From positions 1-64,000 of the forward strand of contig JADEWQ010000014.1 of the NCBI GenBank assembly GCA_015207585.1: a stretch of DNA of 64,000 bases. Direction: 5' to 3'. Each line of letters begins with the position of its first letter. Position 1 is the stretch's first letter. The notes beneath the pieces were generated by a model, which made no database searches, had not been told where the DNA came from, and was given only the letters and a program-made list of their open reading frames with translations. Shown one piece after another: positions 36,293-45,668 of this stretch. The position numbers and the translations under genes were made by a program. This DNA is from Pleurocapsales cyanobacterium LEGE 06147 (GTDB lineage Bacteria > Cyanobacteriota > Cyanobacteriia > Cyanobacteriales > Xenococcaceae).

Positions 36293-36647
36293 GGCATAGA
36301 GCGCAATTGCTTATGGCAAACGTTTATAGGATCTCGAATGCGTCCAATGATGGTGGATTGGGAACACCATGCAAAGAATATACTCGCCGCATTTCGAGCC
36401 ACTCGCGCCCAACACATTGGCGATCGCTGGTTTGAGGAACTAATAGAGACCTTAAAAGAGGCTTGCCCGGAGTTTAATGATTGGTGGAAGCAACATGACG
36501 TTCAAAACTACATACAATGATGGCATAAAGCACTTTGAGCATCCCCTTTATGGTCGGTTGTCATTTGAAAATACCGGCTTTCAGATGACAGACCAGAATC
36601 ACTCAGAACTAAATTATAATCGTCGGACTCTTGAGGTTGAAGGATAA
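36293..36647 (+). pseudogene. Remnant of an XRE/MmyB-type transcription regulator
   Basis: The C-terminal ligand-binding domain of MmyB-like regulators is recognisable: IERNCLWQTF, VDWEHHAKNILAAFRA, IGDRWFEELIETLKEACPEF, NDWWKQHDVQ, then after a frameshift near 36510-36530 GIKHFEHPLYGRLSFENTGF. Family members have the N-terminal HTH before this, which is missing here. In intact homologues the domain ends a few residues after the last motif, so only the 3' two-thirds are left. Stops at 36518 (first frame) and 36645. Confidence 0.6.
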
Positions 36648-36814
36648 GGCGCTCAGTCTCAATCGTTAGTATCCAAGATGTTTCACTAATCGCCAACTCC
36701 TCATTCCCTTACCCGCCGACATGGATGAAAAATCACCTTGACCCAGAAGAAGAAAAACTACTGGTCTCAACTGAGACGAGGTTTAAATCTCAATTCAACT
36801 TAAACTCTTGATTT

Positions 36815-37900
36815 CTAATGGTATGCTGTGAATCCTGCTTCAATCCTATTCTCACCATCCACAAGCCCATGGTACATATCCAGCGCGATAAAGTTATGGG
36901 GAAAAGGCATGACAAAGGCACTGACTTGATTCAAACGATCGATTTGTTCTCGATCGAGAGCAAAGTCTAAGGCACCCAGATTGTCTTCCAAATGGGATAG
37001 CTTGCGTGCACCAATAATGGGAATCGGTTTGCTCGGTTGTTGGAGAATCCAATTAAGTGCAACCTGACTGGGCGATCGTCCAATTTCTGCAGTAATCTGT
37101 TTAACAACATCGGCGATTTGTAGGCTCCGTTCAGTGAGTTGACCAATCTCTTGGGTTACCCCCTTACGCCCAGAACCCTCTTTTTCACCACTGGTATTCT
37201 GTAAATCCTCACGAGTATATTTACCTGACAAAACACCGCCTGCTAATGGTGACCAAGCAAGGGGCGTAATGCCGTGATACCGTGACATGGGAAGCATATC
37301 GGCTTCGGAGGTGCGTTCCACCAGATTGTAATGGACTTGAATGGCAGAGATTGGAGTCCATCCCCTCAGCTTGGCGATCGCCAATCCTTCTGTCACAATC
37401 CACGATGGTGTATCCGATAGTCCAATGTGCAAAATTTTGCCCTGACGAACCAAATCATCCAGTGCCCGCATCACCTCTTCAATTGAGTTGCGATAGTCCC
37501 AGACATGCAGCCAGTACAGATCGATATAATCGGTTTCCAGTCGTTTAAGACTGTCTTCCACCGCTCGTACCAAGCTACGACGATGGTTGCCCCCAGCATT
37601 GGGATTGGTGGGATCGGTATTCAGAGAATATTTAGTTGCTAAGACGAAGCGATCGCGACGCCCCTGCAATAGTTTTCCTAAAAAACGCTCGCTCGAACCA
37701 TTGGTATAAATATTAGCGGTATCGATGAAATTGCCCCCGCGAGCGGCATAAAAATCGAGAATCCGGCGACTTTCTTCGAGGTCTGTCCCCCATCCCCAAT
37801 CACTCCCAAACGTCATGGTGCCTAAGCATAGGGGTGATACACGCAATCCAGAATGCCCCAGTAATCGATAGTGATTAAGCTGACTGAAGGGTTTATTCAT
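36815..37900 (-). CDS. Aldo/keto reductase
   Basis: A 361-residue NADPH-dependent aldo/keto reductase, similar to YajO/Tas and other AKR11-13-type enzymes. Motifs: GHSGLRVSPLCLGTMTFG, the catalytic Asp/Tyr in FIDTANIYTNGSSE, the Lys in LATKYSLN, the His in DLYWLHVWD, and the cofactor-binding end PSQVALNWILQQP and PIIGARKLSHLEDNLGAL. The full set is intact. It is transcribed divergently from a LysR gene across 108 bp that contain a dyad (37940-37964), the usual arrangement when the LysR protein controls the neighbouring enzyme gene. The substrate is unknown. Confidence 0.93.
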   Translation of the reverse strand: MNKPFSQLNHYRLLGHSGLRVSPLCLGTMTFGSDWGWGTDLEESRRILDFYAARGGNFIDTANIYTNGSSERFLGKLLQGRRDRFVLATKYSLNTDPTNPNAGGNHRRSLVRAVEDSLKRLETDYIDLYWLHVWDYRNSIEEVMRALDDLVRQGKILHIGLSDTPSWIVTEGLAIAKLRGWTPISAIQVHYNLVERTSEADMLPMSRYHGITPLAWSPLAGGVLSGKYTREDLQNTSGEKEGSGRKGVTQEIGQLTERSLQIADVVKQITAEIGRSPSQVALNWILQQPSKPIPIIGARKLSHLEDNLGALDFALDREQIDRLNQVSAFVMPFPHNFIALDMYHGLVDGENRIEAGFTAYH

Positions 37901-37939
37901 AATAAGAACCTACTTCCTGTAGTCCAAGAGCTAAACACT

Positions 37940-37964
37940 TTGAACTAGATTCTAGTAAGGTCAA
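37940..37964. promoter_or_regulatory. Candidate LysR operator
   Basis: An imperfect 25-bp dyad between the divergent aldo/keto reductase and LysR genes: outer TTGA/TCAA and inner CTAG-ATT-CTAG. Position and symmetry suit a LysR binding site. The regulator target is inferred only from this. Confidence 0.4.
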
Positions 37965-38008
37965 ATTTATAAGTCAAATCAATATTATCGATATAGTTTA
38001 TTTACGAA

Positions 38009-38929
38009 ATGGATTTACAAAACTTCGATCTTAACCTGCTGGTGGTACTGCATACTTTGCTTTCAGAGCAGAGTGTATCAAAGACCGCAGAGAAGTTACA
38101 TTTGAGCCAGCCAGCAACAAGCGCAGCCCTCAATCGATTAAGGGCTGCCTTAAACGACCCAATTTTGGTACGAGATGGTTTGCGAATGGTTCCGACATCC
38201 CGAGCGGAACAGCTAGCCGAGCCCATTCAAGCAATTCTCGCTGCGATTGAACAAACCCTAGTGCCCCCCAAGCCTTTTGACCCCAGTACCATTAGTCGAA
38301 CCTTTCGAATTGCCACCAACGATTATGGAGCGCTTCTGCTAGTGCCCCGTTTGACGAGACGATTACAGGCGATCGCCCCTGGGATCGACATTGAAATTTG
38401 GGGCATGCCTAAGGATGTGGAAACCTCTCTCCAGAGAGGAGAATTTGACTTAGTAGTTGCGGATGCCTGGACGTTAAGATATTGCAAGTGTACTGAAATC
38501 CTATTCCCAGAAACATTTACGTGTTTGGTACGTCAAAATCATCCTCGAATCCAAACCCACCTCACCCTAGATCGTTACCTTCAGGAAAGCCATGCTCTGG
38601 TTTCGGCTCGGGGGCGAGTCCCCGGACACGTTGACTTAGCCTTGGCTCAGCAAAATCTGCAGCGGCATGTGCGTGTAACTTTGCCCTATATTTTGGCAAT
38701 TCCTGCGATGATTGCACCCACAGACTTAATTGTGACCATAGCCACAAGAATCGCCAATCGTCTCGCCATAGATTACGCCCTTCAAATTTTTCCACCCCCG
38801 ATCTCCCTAGATGGATTTGATGTTGCAATGGCGTGGCAAAAACGTATGAGCAATGACACAGCTATTCAATGGTTACGCAGTGAATTTGCAGCCATTGGGC
38901 AGAAAGTCATAGCGGAAACGTCAGCATAA
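38009..38929 (+). CDS. LysR-family transcription regulator
   Basis: A 306-residue LysR regulator. The N-terminal winged HTH is typical: MDLQNFDLNLLVVLHTLL, SVSKTAEKLHLSQPATSAAL, RLRAALNDPILVRDG. The effector-binding domain (about 90-300) has the periplasmic-binding-protein fold with FRIATNDYGALLLVPRL, FDLVVADAWT and LPYILAIPAMIAPTDLI. The wording resembles the NodD/SyrM-like branch. Probable regulator of the divergent aldo/keto reductase. The ATG at 38009 gives the family-typical start. Confidence 0.93.
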   Translation: MDLQNFDLNLLVVLHTLLSEQSVSKTAEKLHLSQPATSAALNRLRAALNDPILVRDGLRMVPTSRAEQLAEPIQAILAAIEQTLVPPKPFDPSTISRTFRIATNDYGALLLVPRLTRRLQAIAPGIDIEIWGMPKDVETSLQRGEFDLVVADAWTLRYCKCTEILFPETFTCLVRQNHPRIQTHLTLDRYLQESHALVSARGRVPGHVDLALAQQNLQRHVRVTLPYILAIPAMIAPTDLIVTIATRIANRLAIDYALQIFPPPISLDGFDVAMAWQKRMSNDTAIQWLRSEFAAIGQKVIAETSA

Positions 38930-38931
38930 GG

Positions 38932-38997
38932 GCAAAAGTCAGCGGTTGCAAATAATCTCAAACTCAGCACTAGGGGCGTTCGTCAATCCACTGCATT
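38932..38997 (+). repeat. Dispersed repeat GCAAAAGTCAGCGGTTGCA, copy 1
   Basis: It starts immediately after the LysR stop and shares GCAAAAGTCAGCGGTTGCA, AACTCAGCAC and CGTCAATCC with 44750-44816. The rest of the gap to 39289 holds a GTAAGGACGC/GCGCCCTTA palindrome at 39187-39213 and no gene. Confidence 0.75.
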
Positions 38998-39186
38998 GAA
39001 ATTTATGGGGAAACGGGAAAACATTTAATATTTCCTGTTGACTCCGTCCGCCTCAGGATCTATGTTAGCCTGCAACTTCACCGATCGCCCCACTATGCTT
39101 AGCTTTCCACAGTTTAGCTCGAAACTGCGATCGCACGACTAATACTTATACCAAATTACTAAAATTCTGCTACAAATTAATTCTCT

Positions 39187-39213
39187 GTAAGGACGCATGA
39201 CCATGCGCCCTTA
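39187..39213. repeat. GTAAGGACGCATG palindrome
   Basis: GTAAGGACGCATG pairs with CATGCGCCCTTA. It is a degenerate member of the GTAGGGGCG...CGCCCCTAC repeat family seen in carB and elsewhere. Confidence 0.6.
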
Positions 39214-39289
39214 AAAACAAATTGATATTACTCTGGAAGTGCCGCAACCAGAGACATTCCTCCAGCCAAATCCCAAACGCAAATTCGTA

Positions 39290-40936
39290 TTAGATACCTC
39301 TGATTCGTCCAGCCAGATTCGCAATCACTGCAATTAATTCAGCAGGTTCAACTGGTTTGGCAACATGGGACTGGAAGCCTGCTAAAAGAGCAGCCCTGCG
39401 ATCCTGAGTTCGGGCATACGCTGTCAGGGCTATAGCGGGAATTCTTCCTCCCTTCTTTGGTTCCAGTGCTCTGATTCGACGCAATAGAGCATAACCGTCT
39501 TCATCCGGCATCCCAATATCACTAATTAATATATCCATCGGGGTTGAAGATTCGGTCAGTGCCGAGATTGCTTCGTCTGCTGAAGCTGCAGCCATAACTT
39601 CTGCCCCACAAACTTCTAACGTGTAGGTGAGTAAATCCCGAATATCCGCATCGTCATCCACGATCAGTATTTTCAATCCATCTAGCCGAGGGGAGCAGTC
39701 AAACGGGACGCTGCCTCCCACCGCTGGATGCACCCGTTCTGGTTCGATCGCTTTTGGTCCAACAGCCATCAGTGGTAGTTTTACTGTAAACGTTGCTCCT
39801 TGTCCTTCTCCTGAGCTTTCAGCATGCACTGTTCCGCCGTGCAGCTCTACCAATTGGCGGACGATCGCTAAACCCAGCCCCAGCCCTCCAAAGGAACGGG
39901 TAATCGAACTATCTCCCTGGCGAAAGCGATCGAAGACGTAGGGGAGGAATTCGGCACTGATGCCTTGACCTGTATCCGCCACCACAATTTCAACATGAGA
40001 GTTAATTCGTTGCAGGCAAACCTGAACCCGCCCGCGTTTCGGTGTAAACTTGATCGCATTACTGAGCAAATTCCAGACAATCTGCTGTAACCGCTCGGAG
40101 TCTCCTAAAACAGGACCGGCTGCTGGATCGAGCACCGATTGCAGTCTTATGTTTTTGGCATCAGCGGCAGGTCGCACCGTATCCATCGCTGCCTCAATCA
40201 CCGGCAATAGCTCAACCGTTTGAACATTGAGGCGAATCTTGCCTGTAATAATGCGTGAAATATCCAGGAGATCGTCAATCAACTGCGCCTGAGATCTGGC
40301 ATTGCGCTCGATCGTTTCCAGAGCACGATTCATCGTTGCTTCGTCTACCCTATTGGTCCGAAGGATGTGAGACCAGCCAAGGATGGCATTGAGAGGGGTC
40401 CGCAGTTCATGGGAAACAGTCGAGAGAAATTCATCCTTCAATCGATTAAGATTCTCAGCCTCCGCTCGTGCTTTCTGTTCCTGCACCAGAAGTTGAGCCC
40501 GCTCTTCTTCCGCTCGTTGACGCTGCCGGATCTCTTTTGCCAATTCATCGATCTTCTTGTTAAGTAGGGTGAATCGGCTACTGGCAGATTCCCTGTTTTT
40601 TAAGCGCAATAAAATGAGTGCAGGCGATTCGGGTGACCACGGTCGAATCGCTGCCCCTTCACAGCGACACAAGCAAGTCTCCCCATTGTCGGCACTCAAG
40701 GTTAATGAGCCAAGCACCATTTCTCGACTGCTAGAGCAATTGCGTAGATACTGTTTGACCCGATCGGGAGGATCGGTTGCCAGTTCAAAGAGCATTTTCC
40801 CTTGCAGTATCTGACGGGGTAGCCCCAGCATCCTGGAGAATGCCGGATTGGCAGCCAGGATCTGACCGTTTCCCGAAATCAGGAGCACGGGTTCTGGCAA
40901 AAGTCTGGCGAATTCAAGAAACTGTTCGGGACTCAC
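39290..40936 (-). CDS. Hybrid sensor histidine kinase (PAS-HisKA-HATPase-REC)
   Basis: A 548-residue cytoplasmic hybrid kinase without membrane segments. Domains in order: PAS (about 1-115, [20 protein letters not shown]); a coiled coil (125-170); HisKA with the phospho-His in [18 protein letters not shown]; HATPase with [20 protein letters not shown] and [10 protein letters not shown]; a C-terminal receiver with [10 protein letters not shown], phospho-Asp in [14 protein letters not shown] and Lys in HVAKPVEP. Its start overlaps the stop of the upstream gene by 4 bp (ATGA), so the kinase is translated with the MetOD1-like protein. No DNA-binding partner is nearby. The domain order resembles methyl-accepting or light/redox sensor kinases of cyanobacteria. 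Confidence 0.95.
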   Translation of the reverse strand: MSPEQFLEFARLLPEPVLLISGNGQILAANPAFSRMLGLPRQILQGKMLFELATDPPDRVKQYLRNCSSSREMVLGSLTLSADNGETCLCRCEGAAIRPWSPESPALILLRLKNRESASSRFTLLNKKIDELAKEIRQRQRAEEERAQLLVQEQKARAEAENLNRLKDEFLSTVSHELRTPLNAILGWSHILRTNRVDEATMNRALETIERNARSQAQLIDDLLDISRIITGKIRLNVQTVELLPVIEAAMDTVRPAADAKNIRLQSVLDPAAGPVLGDSERLQQIVWNLLSNAIKFTPKRGRVQVCLQRINSHVEIVVADTGQGISAEFLPYVFDRFRQGDSSITRSFGGLGLGLAIVRQLVELHGGTVHAESSGEGQGATFTVKLPLMAVGPKAIEPERVHPAVGGSVPFDCSPRLDGLKILIVDDDADIRDLLTYTLEVCGAEVMAAASADEAISALTESSTPMDILISDIGMPDEDGYALLRRIRALEPKKGGRIPAIALTAYARTQDRRAALLAGFQSHVAKPVEPAELIAVIANLAGRIRGI

Positions 40937-41481
40937 CCGTCATTCTCTCCCTTGAAGTATTCTCTTCCTTGACTTTCTTCTGCCTCCGGAGTAGGTTTCA
41001 AATAAACGACCACCCGGCATCCAGGGGCACCCGTCGCTATGGTCTCTTGCAGTTCCACCTTGGCGTACCCTAGATTGTCCGCTGCAATGGAACCAAAAAC
41101 ATTTGAGGTCATCATACACATAGCGGGGCGATCGATGACTTTTTCGGCAAACGGGCAAGCACGGTTCCCTAAGACAATCTTTTCATCCGTTTGTTCGATG
41201 ATATAAAAGTCACCCTGGATTCGCCTCTTCAAATCCACGAGAACATCGGCTACTTGCTCTCGCGTCAGATGGGATACCTCTAGAGCCGCTTTATAGTCCC
41301 GGTCTATTTGTCTCCCCATGTTTTGCCCCACTACACTAATAAAGCCTGAGGCTTCCTCTAAGCCCACTACATCCTGTAATGTACCTGCTAACTCTCGAAT
41401 TAAGGTACGTAAAAACACATCCCGCTCCAAAGGAATTCTGAGATCCTTCAGGGGCATTTCAAACTTAAGAGAACTATTCAT
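40933..41481 (-). CDS. Methanogen output domain 1-like sensor protein
   Basis: A 182-residue protein that resembles the methanogen output domain 1 family, itself related to V4R-like sensors. Features: [46 protein letters not shown], then a cysteine-containing core [11 protein letters not shown] and [12 protein letters not shown], and the last strand [11 protein letters not shown]. Cysteines at about 109 and 121 could bind a metal, heme or cluster, or act as a redox switch. It is translated together with the hybrid kinase (4-bp overlap), so I infer that it senses a signal for the kinase or is its regulatory partner. Family assignment is by eye and moderate. Confidence 0.65.
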   Translation of the reverse strand: MNSSLKFEMPLKDLRIPLERDVFLRTLIRELAGTLQDVVGLEEASGFISVVGQNMGRQIDRDYKAALEVSHLTREQVADVLVDLKRRIQGDFYIIEQTDEKIVLGNRACPFAEKVIDRPAMCMMTSNVFGSIAADNLGYAKVELQETIATGAPGCRVVVYLKPTPEAEESQGREYFKGENDG

Positions 41482-42196
41482 AGCAATATCTCGTGAATGG
41501 AGTTCAGCAGAAATTTACTCAAAACTATAATGCCATCAGGCAGAGTGATACATTAATCTAACTAAAGATGGAGAACACTGTCACTATTGTATTGCTTTAC
41601 ACCCGGGTGCTCGGCAATGCAACCTGCCATCGCTACATAGTTAGGCGATCTTTATCATAGGGCGGATGGGTATCATCAACCAGGAGAGTGATGTATCCTG
41701 CAATTGTTTCACCGGGTCTATGCCCTAACTCCGATAGAGCAATGCATCCAGGGCTCTGAGTCCAGAGCGCGTAGGATCTTTATACATACTTGTACGGAGG
41801 ATAGATGATGCGTTACGCAAGGCTTTAGCAAAGCCATGCCAAGGGCTATACGCAGCCTACACGGTCGGGCGATCGCGCTTGCTTAGATGATTGACGAGCC
41901 GACGATTGCCAAACCGTTATTCTGAGGTAATGGGATCTCGACCATGGTGAGACTGAGGCAGCGATCGCCTCTCTGGAAGGTAAAATTCACCTGATGATGG
42001 AGTTAAAGCCTCCGACTTCAGGCGGAGGTGAGGTTATACTACTAAGTTAGCGTTTCAGTTCAATAAATATACTCCTAGAGGCACTATACATTTTTTGCTA
42101 AGGTAAAAGCATGCTATTGTACTGAACTTACTGACTTAGGGATAAAAGCAAAGCAGTGAGCTAATTACAAATGTTGTTAGCAGTAGGTTAAAAGAT
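41482..42196. other. 715-bp intergenic gap
   Basis: No supported gene. It contains an 87-bp inverted structure (41558-41644), HIP-type GCGATCGC sites, a direct GGCTTTAGCAAAGCC hairpin near 41820-41835 and, near 42006-42030, a hairpin AGCCTCCGACTTCAGGCGG of the kind seen at ends of IS200/IS605 elements. Confidence 0.5.
41558..41644. repeat. Structured inverted repeat with GTTRRRY-type ends
   Basis: Outer arms CTAACTA (41558) and TAGTTAG (to 41644), inner GATGG/CCATC, then ATTGTATTGC/GCAATGCAAC with two mismatches and a CACC/GGTG tip. The end boxes ATCTAAC and GTTAGGC match the attC box consensus, but the arms are asymmetric by about 11 nt and no gene precedes it. Confidence 0.4.
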
Positions 42197-43654
42197 ATGA
42201 GCTTAGCACCCTACCATATTGGCTTAGAGACCCTAAACCAGGAAGTGGCAGAAGCAAATTTAGCGCTTCAGGGAGTGCTGCCGAGCTGGTTGACGGGAAT
42301 GTTGCTGCGAACTGGACCTGCGAAATTTGAAGTAGGTGAGCAATCTTATCGTCATTGGTTTGATGGATTAGCAATGCTCTATCAGTTCTGGTTTAAGGAA
42401 AACCAAATTCGCTATACCAATCGTTTTTTACAAAGTGGAAGTTATCTAGATGCTCTAGAAACTGGTCGGATCTATCGAGGTGAATTTGGAACGAGTCCTC
42501 AGCGATCGCTCCTTACACAGTTACTGACCATGTTCATCGATCGCCCATTAACCGACAATGGTAATGTTAACGTTACTGCGATCGCCGACCAAGTCGTTGC
42601 TGTGACTGAAACTCCGACTCCGGTCGCTTTTGACCCCACAACATTACAAACTCTTGGTAATTTTGAATATGCGGATGACCTTGCAGGACAGGTAACAACT
42701 GCTCATCCCCATTTCGACTTTAAGCGCAATCAAATCATCAGTTATCAGATTCAATTTGGCCGCCGTAGTGCCTACGCAATTTACTCCATTGAGGCTGGAA
42801 CGAAGCAGAGATCCTTATTTACTCAAATTCCAGTTCAACAGCCAGCTTACATGCATAGCTTCCCAATCAGTGAGAAGTATATCATTTTGGTAGAATGCCC
42901 ACTAACTGTCAACCCCCTAAGACTAGCAACGATTCGCTTTCACAAAACTCCCTTTATCGAAAATTATCGTTGGCATCCAGAGCAAGGAACTCGCTTTCAT
43001 ATTATCGATCGGGAAAATGGTAACTTGGTGAATACCTGTGAGGGAGATCCTTTTTTTGCCTTTCACTATGTCAATGCCTTTGAGCAGGACGGCAGTCTTG
43101 TCGTGGATGCGTCCAGTTATCCAGATGCCTCTATTATCCATGATTTCTATCTGGAAAACCTTCGCTCAGGAACTGAAACAAGTCATAAGGGACAGCTAAA
43201 TCGTTACTATGTGCCGCTTCAAGGGAAATCTGTGAGAGCTGAACCCCTCTCTGATGCACTGGTCGAATTTCCACGCATTCACTATAAACGTTGTAACGGT
43301 CAGCCTTATCAGTTTGTCTATGGCGGCAACAGCCAACAGTCTCATAATTTTATCGATCAACTGGTCAAAGTGGATGTGAAAACCGGAGCGATAAAGAGTT
43401 GGCAGCAGCAGAGTTGCTACCCTGGTGAACCTGTATTTGTTGCCGCTCCCAATGCATCCGCAGAAGATGAAGGTGTTATTCTTTCCCTCGTATTAGATGC
43501 GAGTCAGCGCAAAACGTTTCTGCTCGTTTTAGAAGCTCAGTCATTTGAAGAGATAGCGAGGGCCGAGGTGCCTCACATCATCCCATTTGGCTTTCACGGT
43601 CAGTTTTTTGAGGACATAACGGAACCAATGTCAAATCATCATCTTCACCGATAA
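42197..43654 (+). CDS. Carotenoid cleavage oxygenase family protein
   Basis: A 485-residue non-heme iron dioxygenase of the carotenoid oxygenase (RPE65/BCO, apocarotenal oxygenase) family. The four iron-binding His are in TTAHPHFDFKR, AYMHSFPISEKY, FFAFHYVNAFEQ and IIPFGFHGQFF. Family sequence GMLLRTGPAKFEVG and HWFDGLAMLYQF is at the N-terminus. The enzyme would cut a carotenoid or apocarotenoid to aldehydes or ketones; the substrate (beta-ionone, retinal or others) is not predictable. It stands alone on the plus strand and ends 10 bp before the truncated end of the convergent LOG gene, so it may have arrived by recombination. The ATG at 42197 (MSLAPYH) is convincing. Confidence 0.93.
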   Translation: MSLAPYHIGLETLNQEVAEANLALQGVLPSWLTGMLLRTGPAKFEVGEQSYRHWFDGLAMLYQFWFKENQIRYTNRFLQSGSYLDALETGRIYRGEFGTSPQRSLLTQLLTMFIDRPLTDNGNVNVTAIADQVVAVTETPTPVAFDPTTLQTLGNFEYADDLAGQVTTAHPHFDFKRNQIISYQIQFGRRSAYAIYSIEAGTKQRSLFTQIPVQQPAYMHSFPISEKYIILVECPLTVNPLRLATIRFHKTPFIENYRWHPEQGTRFHIIDRENGNLVNTCEGDPFFAFHYVNAFEQDGSLVVDASSYPDASIIHDFYLENLRSGTETSHKGQLNRYYVPLQGKSVRAEPLSDALVEFPRIHYKRCNGQPYQFVYGGNSQQSHNFIDQLVKVDVKTGAIKSWQQQSCYPGEPVFVAAPNASAEDEGVILSLVLDASQRKTFLLVLEAQSFEEIARAEVPHIIPFGFHGQFFEDITEPMSNHHLHR

Positions 43655-43663
43655 CACCTCTAG

Positions 43664-44107
43664 TCAAAATCTCTCATCAATGTTAGTGACGCAGGAGCGA
43701 TTACACTTTAATCCACAGGCTTTTCTATGAAATCCAAGTTGAGTCCAGGTTGCAACTTCGCAAAATTCTTCTAGCGTTCCTAATCCACCTGGTAGCGCAA
43801 TAAATGCATCAGCCAGATCGACCATCAGTAATTTACGCTCGTGCATTGAGCTAACAACTCGAAGATTGCTTAATCCAGTGTGGGCAACCTCTTTATCGAT
43901 TAGGGCTTGCGGAATTACTCCAATCACTTTTCCGCCAGCAGCTAGCACAGAATCAGCTACAGCCTCCATTAGACCTACATTTCCCCCACCATAAACAAGG
44001 GTAATTCCCCGCTCCGCCATCTCAATACCTAGACCTTGTGCAGCCTCAAGATAACTATTGCGATCGCCGAAATTAGAGCCACAGTAGACGCAAATACTCT
44101 CAAGCAA
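43664..44107 (-). pseudogene. LOG-family (TIGR00730) Rossmann-fold protein, 3'-truncated
   Basis: Cytokinin-riboside-monophosphate phosphoribohydrolase (LOG) family: [49 protein letters not shown], and the catalytic [13 protein letters not shown]. Up to about residue 125 it matches, but the usual last 60 residues are missing: after FHRKACGL it continues as unrelated [13 protein letters not shown]. The loss lies at the junction with the convergent carotenoid oxygenase. The start is TTG 44107 (or a nearby codon). Since the last helices contribute to the dimer, activity is doubtful. Confidence 0.75.
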
Positions 44108-44203
44108 TTTAGCAACAACTTAACCTTAGGGTGCCTTACAGATAGCATTGAAACCCTGCCCCCACCAAAAACTGAAGCGGCACAACTGTTTATTATACAC
44201 CCT

Positions 44204-44716
44204 TTACGCTAAGCTCTTTCTATATCGCAACTTATGCAAATCAATACCAGCTTTGCGCTTTATTTTTGTCGTACCGTCAGCCTGAAAAGCCATCCTCTCA
44301 TAGAACGTCCTAGCCTGCCAATTTATCTCCAGTACCCATAACGTCATCTCCTTAAAGCCGCTGGTGTCGAGCCGCTCTAAAGCTTCTTTTAATAATTCTT
44401 TTCCAAACCCTTTGCCCCAAAACTTGGGCAAGAGGTAGAGCGCACTCACTTCGCCAGTTATGGAAGGGTCTTTATCTTTGTCACGAGTGGAGCTGTGGCT
44501 AACAATACCAACAATATTGTCATCCTCCTGTTCCAACACAAGTGTAGTAGACCGATCTGCTGAAAGTATTTGCTTCCACTTTTTCTCCCACTCAGGAACA
44601 CTGACGCTCGTAAGTACTGATTCAGGCAGTATGTTCTGGAACGCGGTCTGCCAAGACGCGACATGAATCTCTGCAATCTTTCTTGCCTCTATCTCTCGTG
44701 CCAACCTGATATGCAA
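44204..44716 (-). CDS. GNAT N-acetyltransferase
   Basis: An acetyl-CoA-dependent acetyltransferase of about 170 residues. Motifs: MHIRLAREIEARKIAEIHV, SWQTAFQNILPE, the acetyl-CoA loop FWGKGFGKELLKEAL, and the late strand LWVLEINWQARTFYERM. The frame is open up to GTG 44788, but that stretch lies over a dispersed repeat; TTG 44716 begins right at the family N-terminus and has AGAGG about 10 nt upstream, so I chose it. It belongs to the RimI-like type that often acts on small amines or peptides. Next to it on the minus strand lies the truncated LOG gene. Confidence 0.85.
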   Translation of the reverse strand: MHIRLAREIEARKIAEIHVASWQTAFQNILPESVLTSVSVPEWEKKWKQILSADRSTTLVLEQEDDNIVGIVSHSSTRDKDKDPSITGEVSALYLLPKFWGKGFGKELLKEALERLDTSGFKEMTLWVLEINWQARTFYERMAFQADGTTKIKRKAGIDLHKLRYRKSLA

Positions 44717-44749
44717 AGCTTCTACCTCTTCAGCATTAGGCGTATAACC

Positions 44750-44816
44750 GCAAAAGTCAGCGGTTGCAGATTCCCTCGAACTCAGCACCAGGATTGCCCG
44801 TCAATCCGCTCCACTG
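44750..44816 (+). repeat. Dispersed repeat GCAAAAGTCAGCGGTTGCA, copy 2
   Basis: Shares the first 19 bases exactly and later blocks (AACTCAGCAC, CGTCAATCC) with 38932-38997. It overlaps the extended 5' end of the GNAT reading frame. Confidence 0.75.
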
Positions 44817-45006
44817 AGGGGTTAGCTCGAACAAAGCATTGCTGAGAAAGCGATCGTCCGGACTCCTAAATAATGGTACTACATAAAAGCTGGACTTGCA
44901 GTTAATCTGCCTACTTGGTACCACAAGTCCAAAGATATTAAGCTTTAAAGATAAAAACGCTAATCGAGAATGGATTTGGCAATTTGTGCTTCCCTCTATA
45001 AATCAT

Positions 45007-45666
45007 TTAGCATTTAATTGCTAAAATCGTTGCTACTGCGTAGTTAGAAGAATGGCTGATACTTACTTGAAAATTAAAAGTAGAATTGATAGCGCGATCG
45101 CTGATGATAATGGAGGGTCTACCCTGTTGATGAGTGACCTTAATTTCATCCATGCGCAGGTTAATTAATTCGGGAGCAGCTTTTTTAAGAGCTTCCTTGG
45201 CACAAAAAATCCCGCAAAAATGCAGCTTGGGTTCGTTTTGAAGCAAAGCATAGGAAATTTCTTCGGAACTAAAAAGGGTTTGATAAAATTCGTGGGTGCG
45301 ATAATTGGATGTGTCGGGTAAGTTATTTATCTCTTCAATATCTATGCCAATCGATATCCCTGATAAGTTAACAGGTTGTACCCGAGCAGTATTTCCATTA
45401 AAGTTAGTTGCAGTGTTGAGTTGAGAAATAGTACCGTTTGTCTTGGTAGGAAGAGAAGCTTCGCCAACTTGAGCCGCAATACGTTCGACCGTCCAACTAT
45501 CGGCTAAAAAAGGTAATTTTTGCTGATATTGCCGTTCTAAAGCACTTTGAATTTTTAAAATTTGAATTGAAGAAGTAATCCCCAAAGAACCCAAACTCGT
45601 TTCGGGTAATACTTGACTTGCAGATTTTCCAGCAATTTTAGCTACAATTTCTACTACTTTTTCCAT
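45007..45666 (-). CDS. Acyl carrier protein fused to AcpS-type phosphopantetheinyl transferase
   Basis: A 219-residue two-domain protein. Residues 1-70 are an acyl carrier protein: EKVVEIVAKIAGKS, SLGSLGITSSIQILKI, with Ser in GITS at the place of the GLDS serine that receives phosphopantetheine, and an end WTVERIAAQVG. After an Asn/Thr-rich linker (75-100) comes a holo-ACP synthase domain: SGISIGIDIEEI with the metal Asp, FSSEEISYAL, and FCAKEALKKA matching the family signature with Glu and Lys. Such a fusion suggests a carrier that activates itself. The ATG at 45666 lies 2 bp after the E2 stop, so the genes are coupled. The frame is open to 45789, but the extra 41 residues overlap the E2 end. 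Confidence 0.85.
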   Translation of the reverse strand: MEKVVEIVAKIAGKSASQVLPETSLGSLGITSSIQILKIQSALERQYQQKLPFLADSWTVERIAAQVGEASLPTKTNGTISQLNTATNFNGNTARVQPVNLSGISIGIDIEEINNLPDTSNYRTHEFYQTLFSSEEISYALLQNEPKLHFCGIFCAKEALKKAAPELINLRMDEIKVTHQQGRPSIIISDRAINSTFNFQVSISHSSNYAVATILAIKC

Positions 45667-45668
45667 CT

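Noticed and set aside
36508-36696. Minus-strand frame with a GNAT-like opening (ETERLILQPQESDDY)
   Set aside because: The likeness covers only about 15 residues, and the region reads better as the end of the MmyB-type remnant on the plus strand. It may still be an acetyltransferase scrap.
44108-44203. Possible attC-like structure after the second GNAT gene (minus strand: TAAAC, GTGCC...GGCAC, GGTTAA)
   Set aside because: Arms are short, spacers differ in length and the inner stem has several unpaired bases; clearly weaker than the site at 1207.
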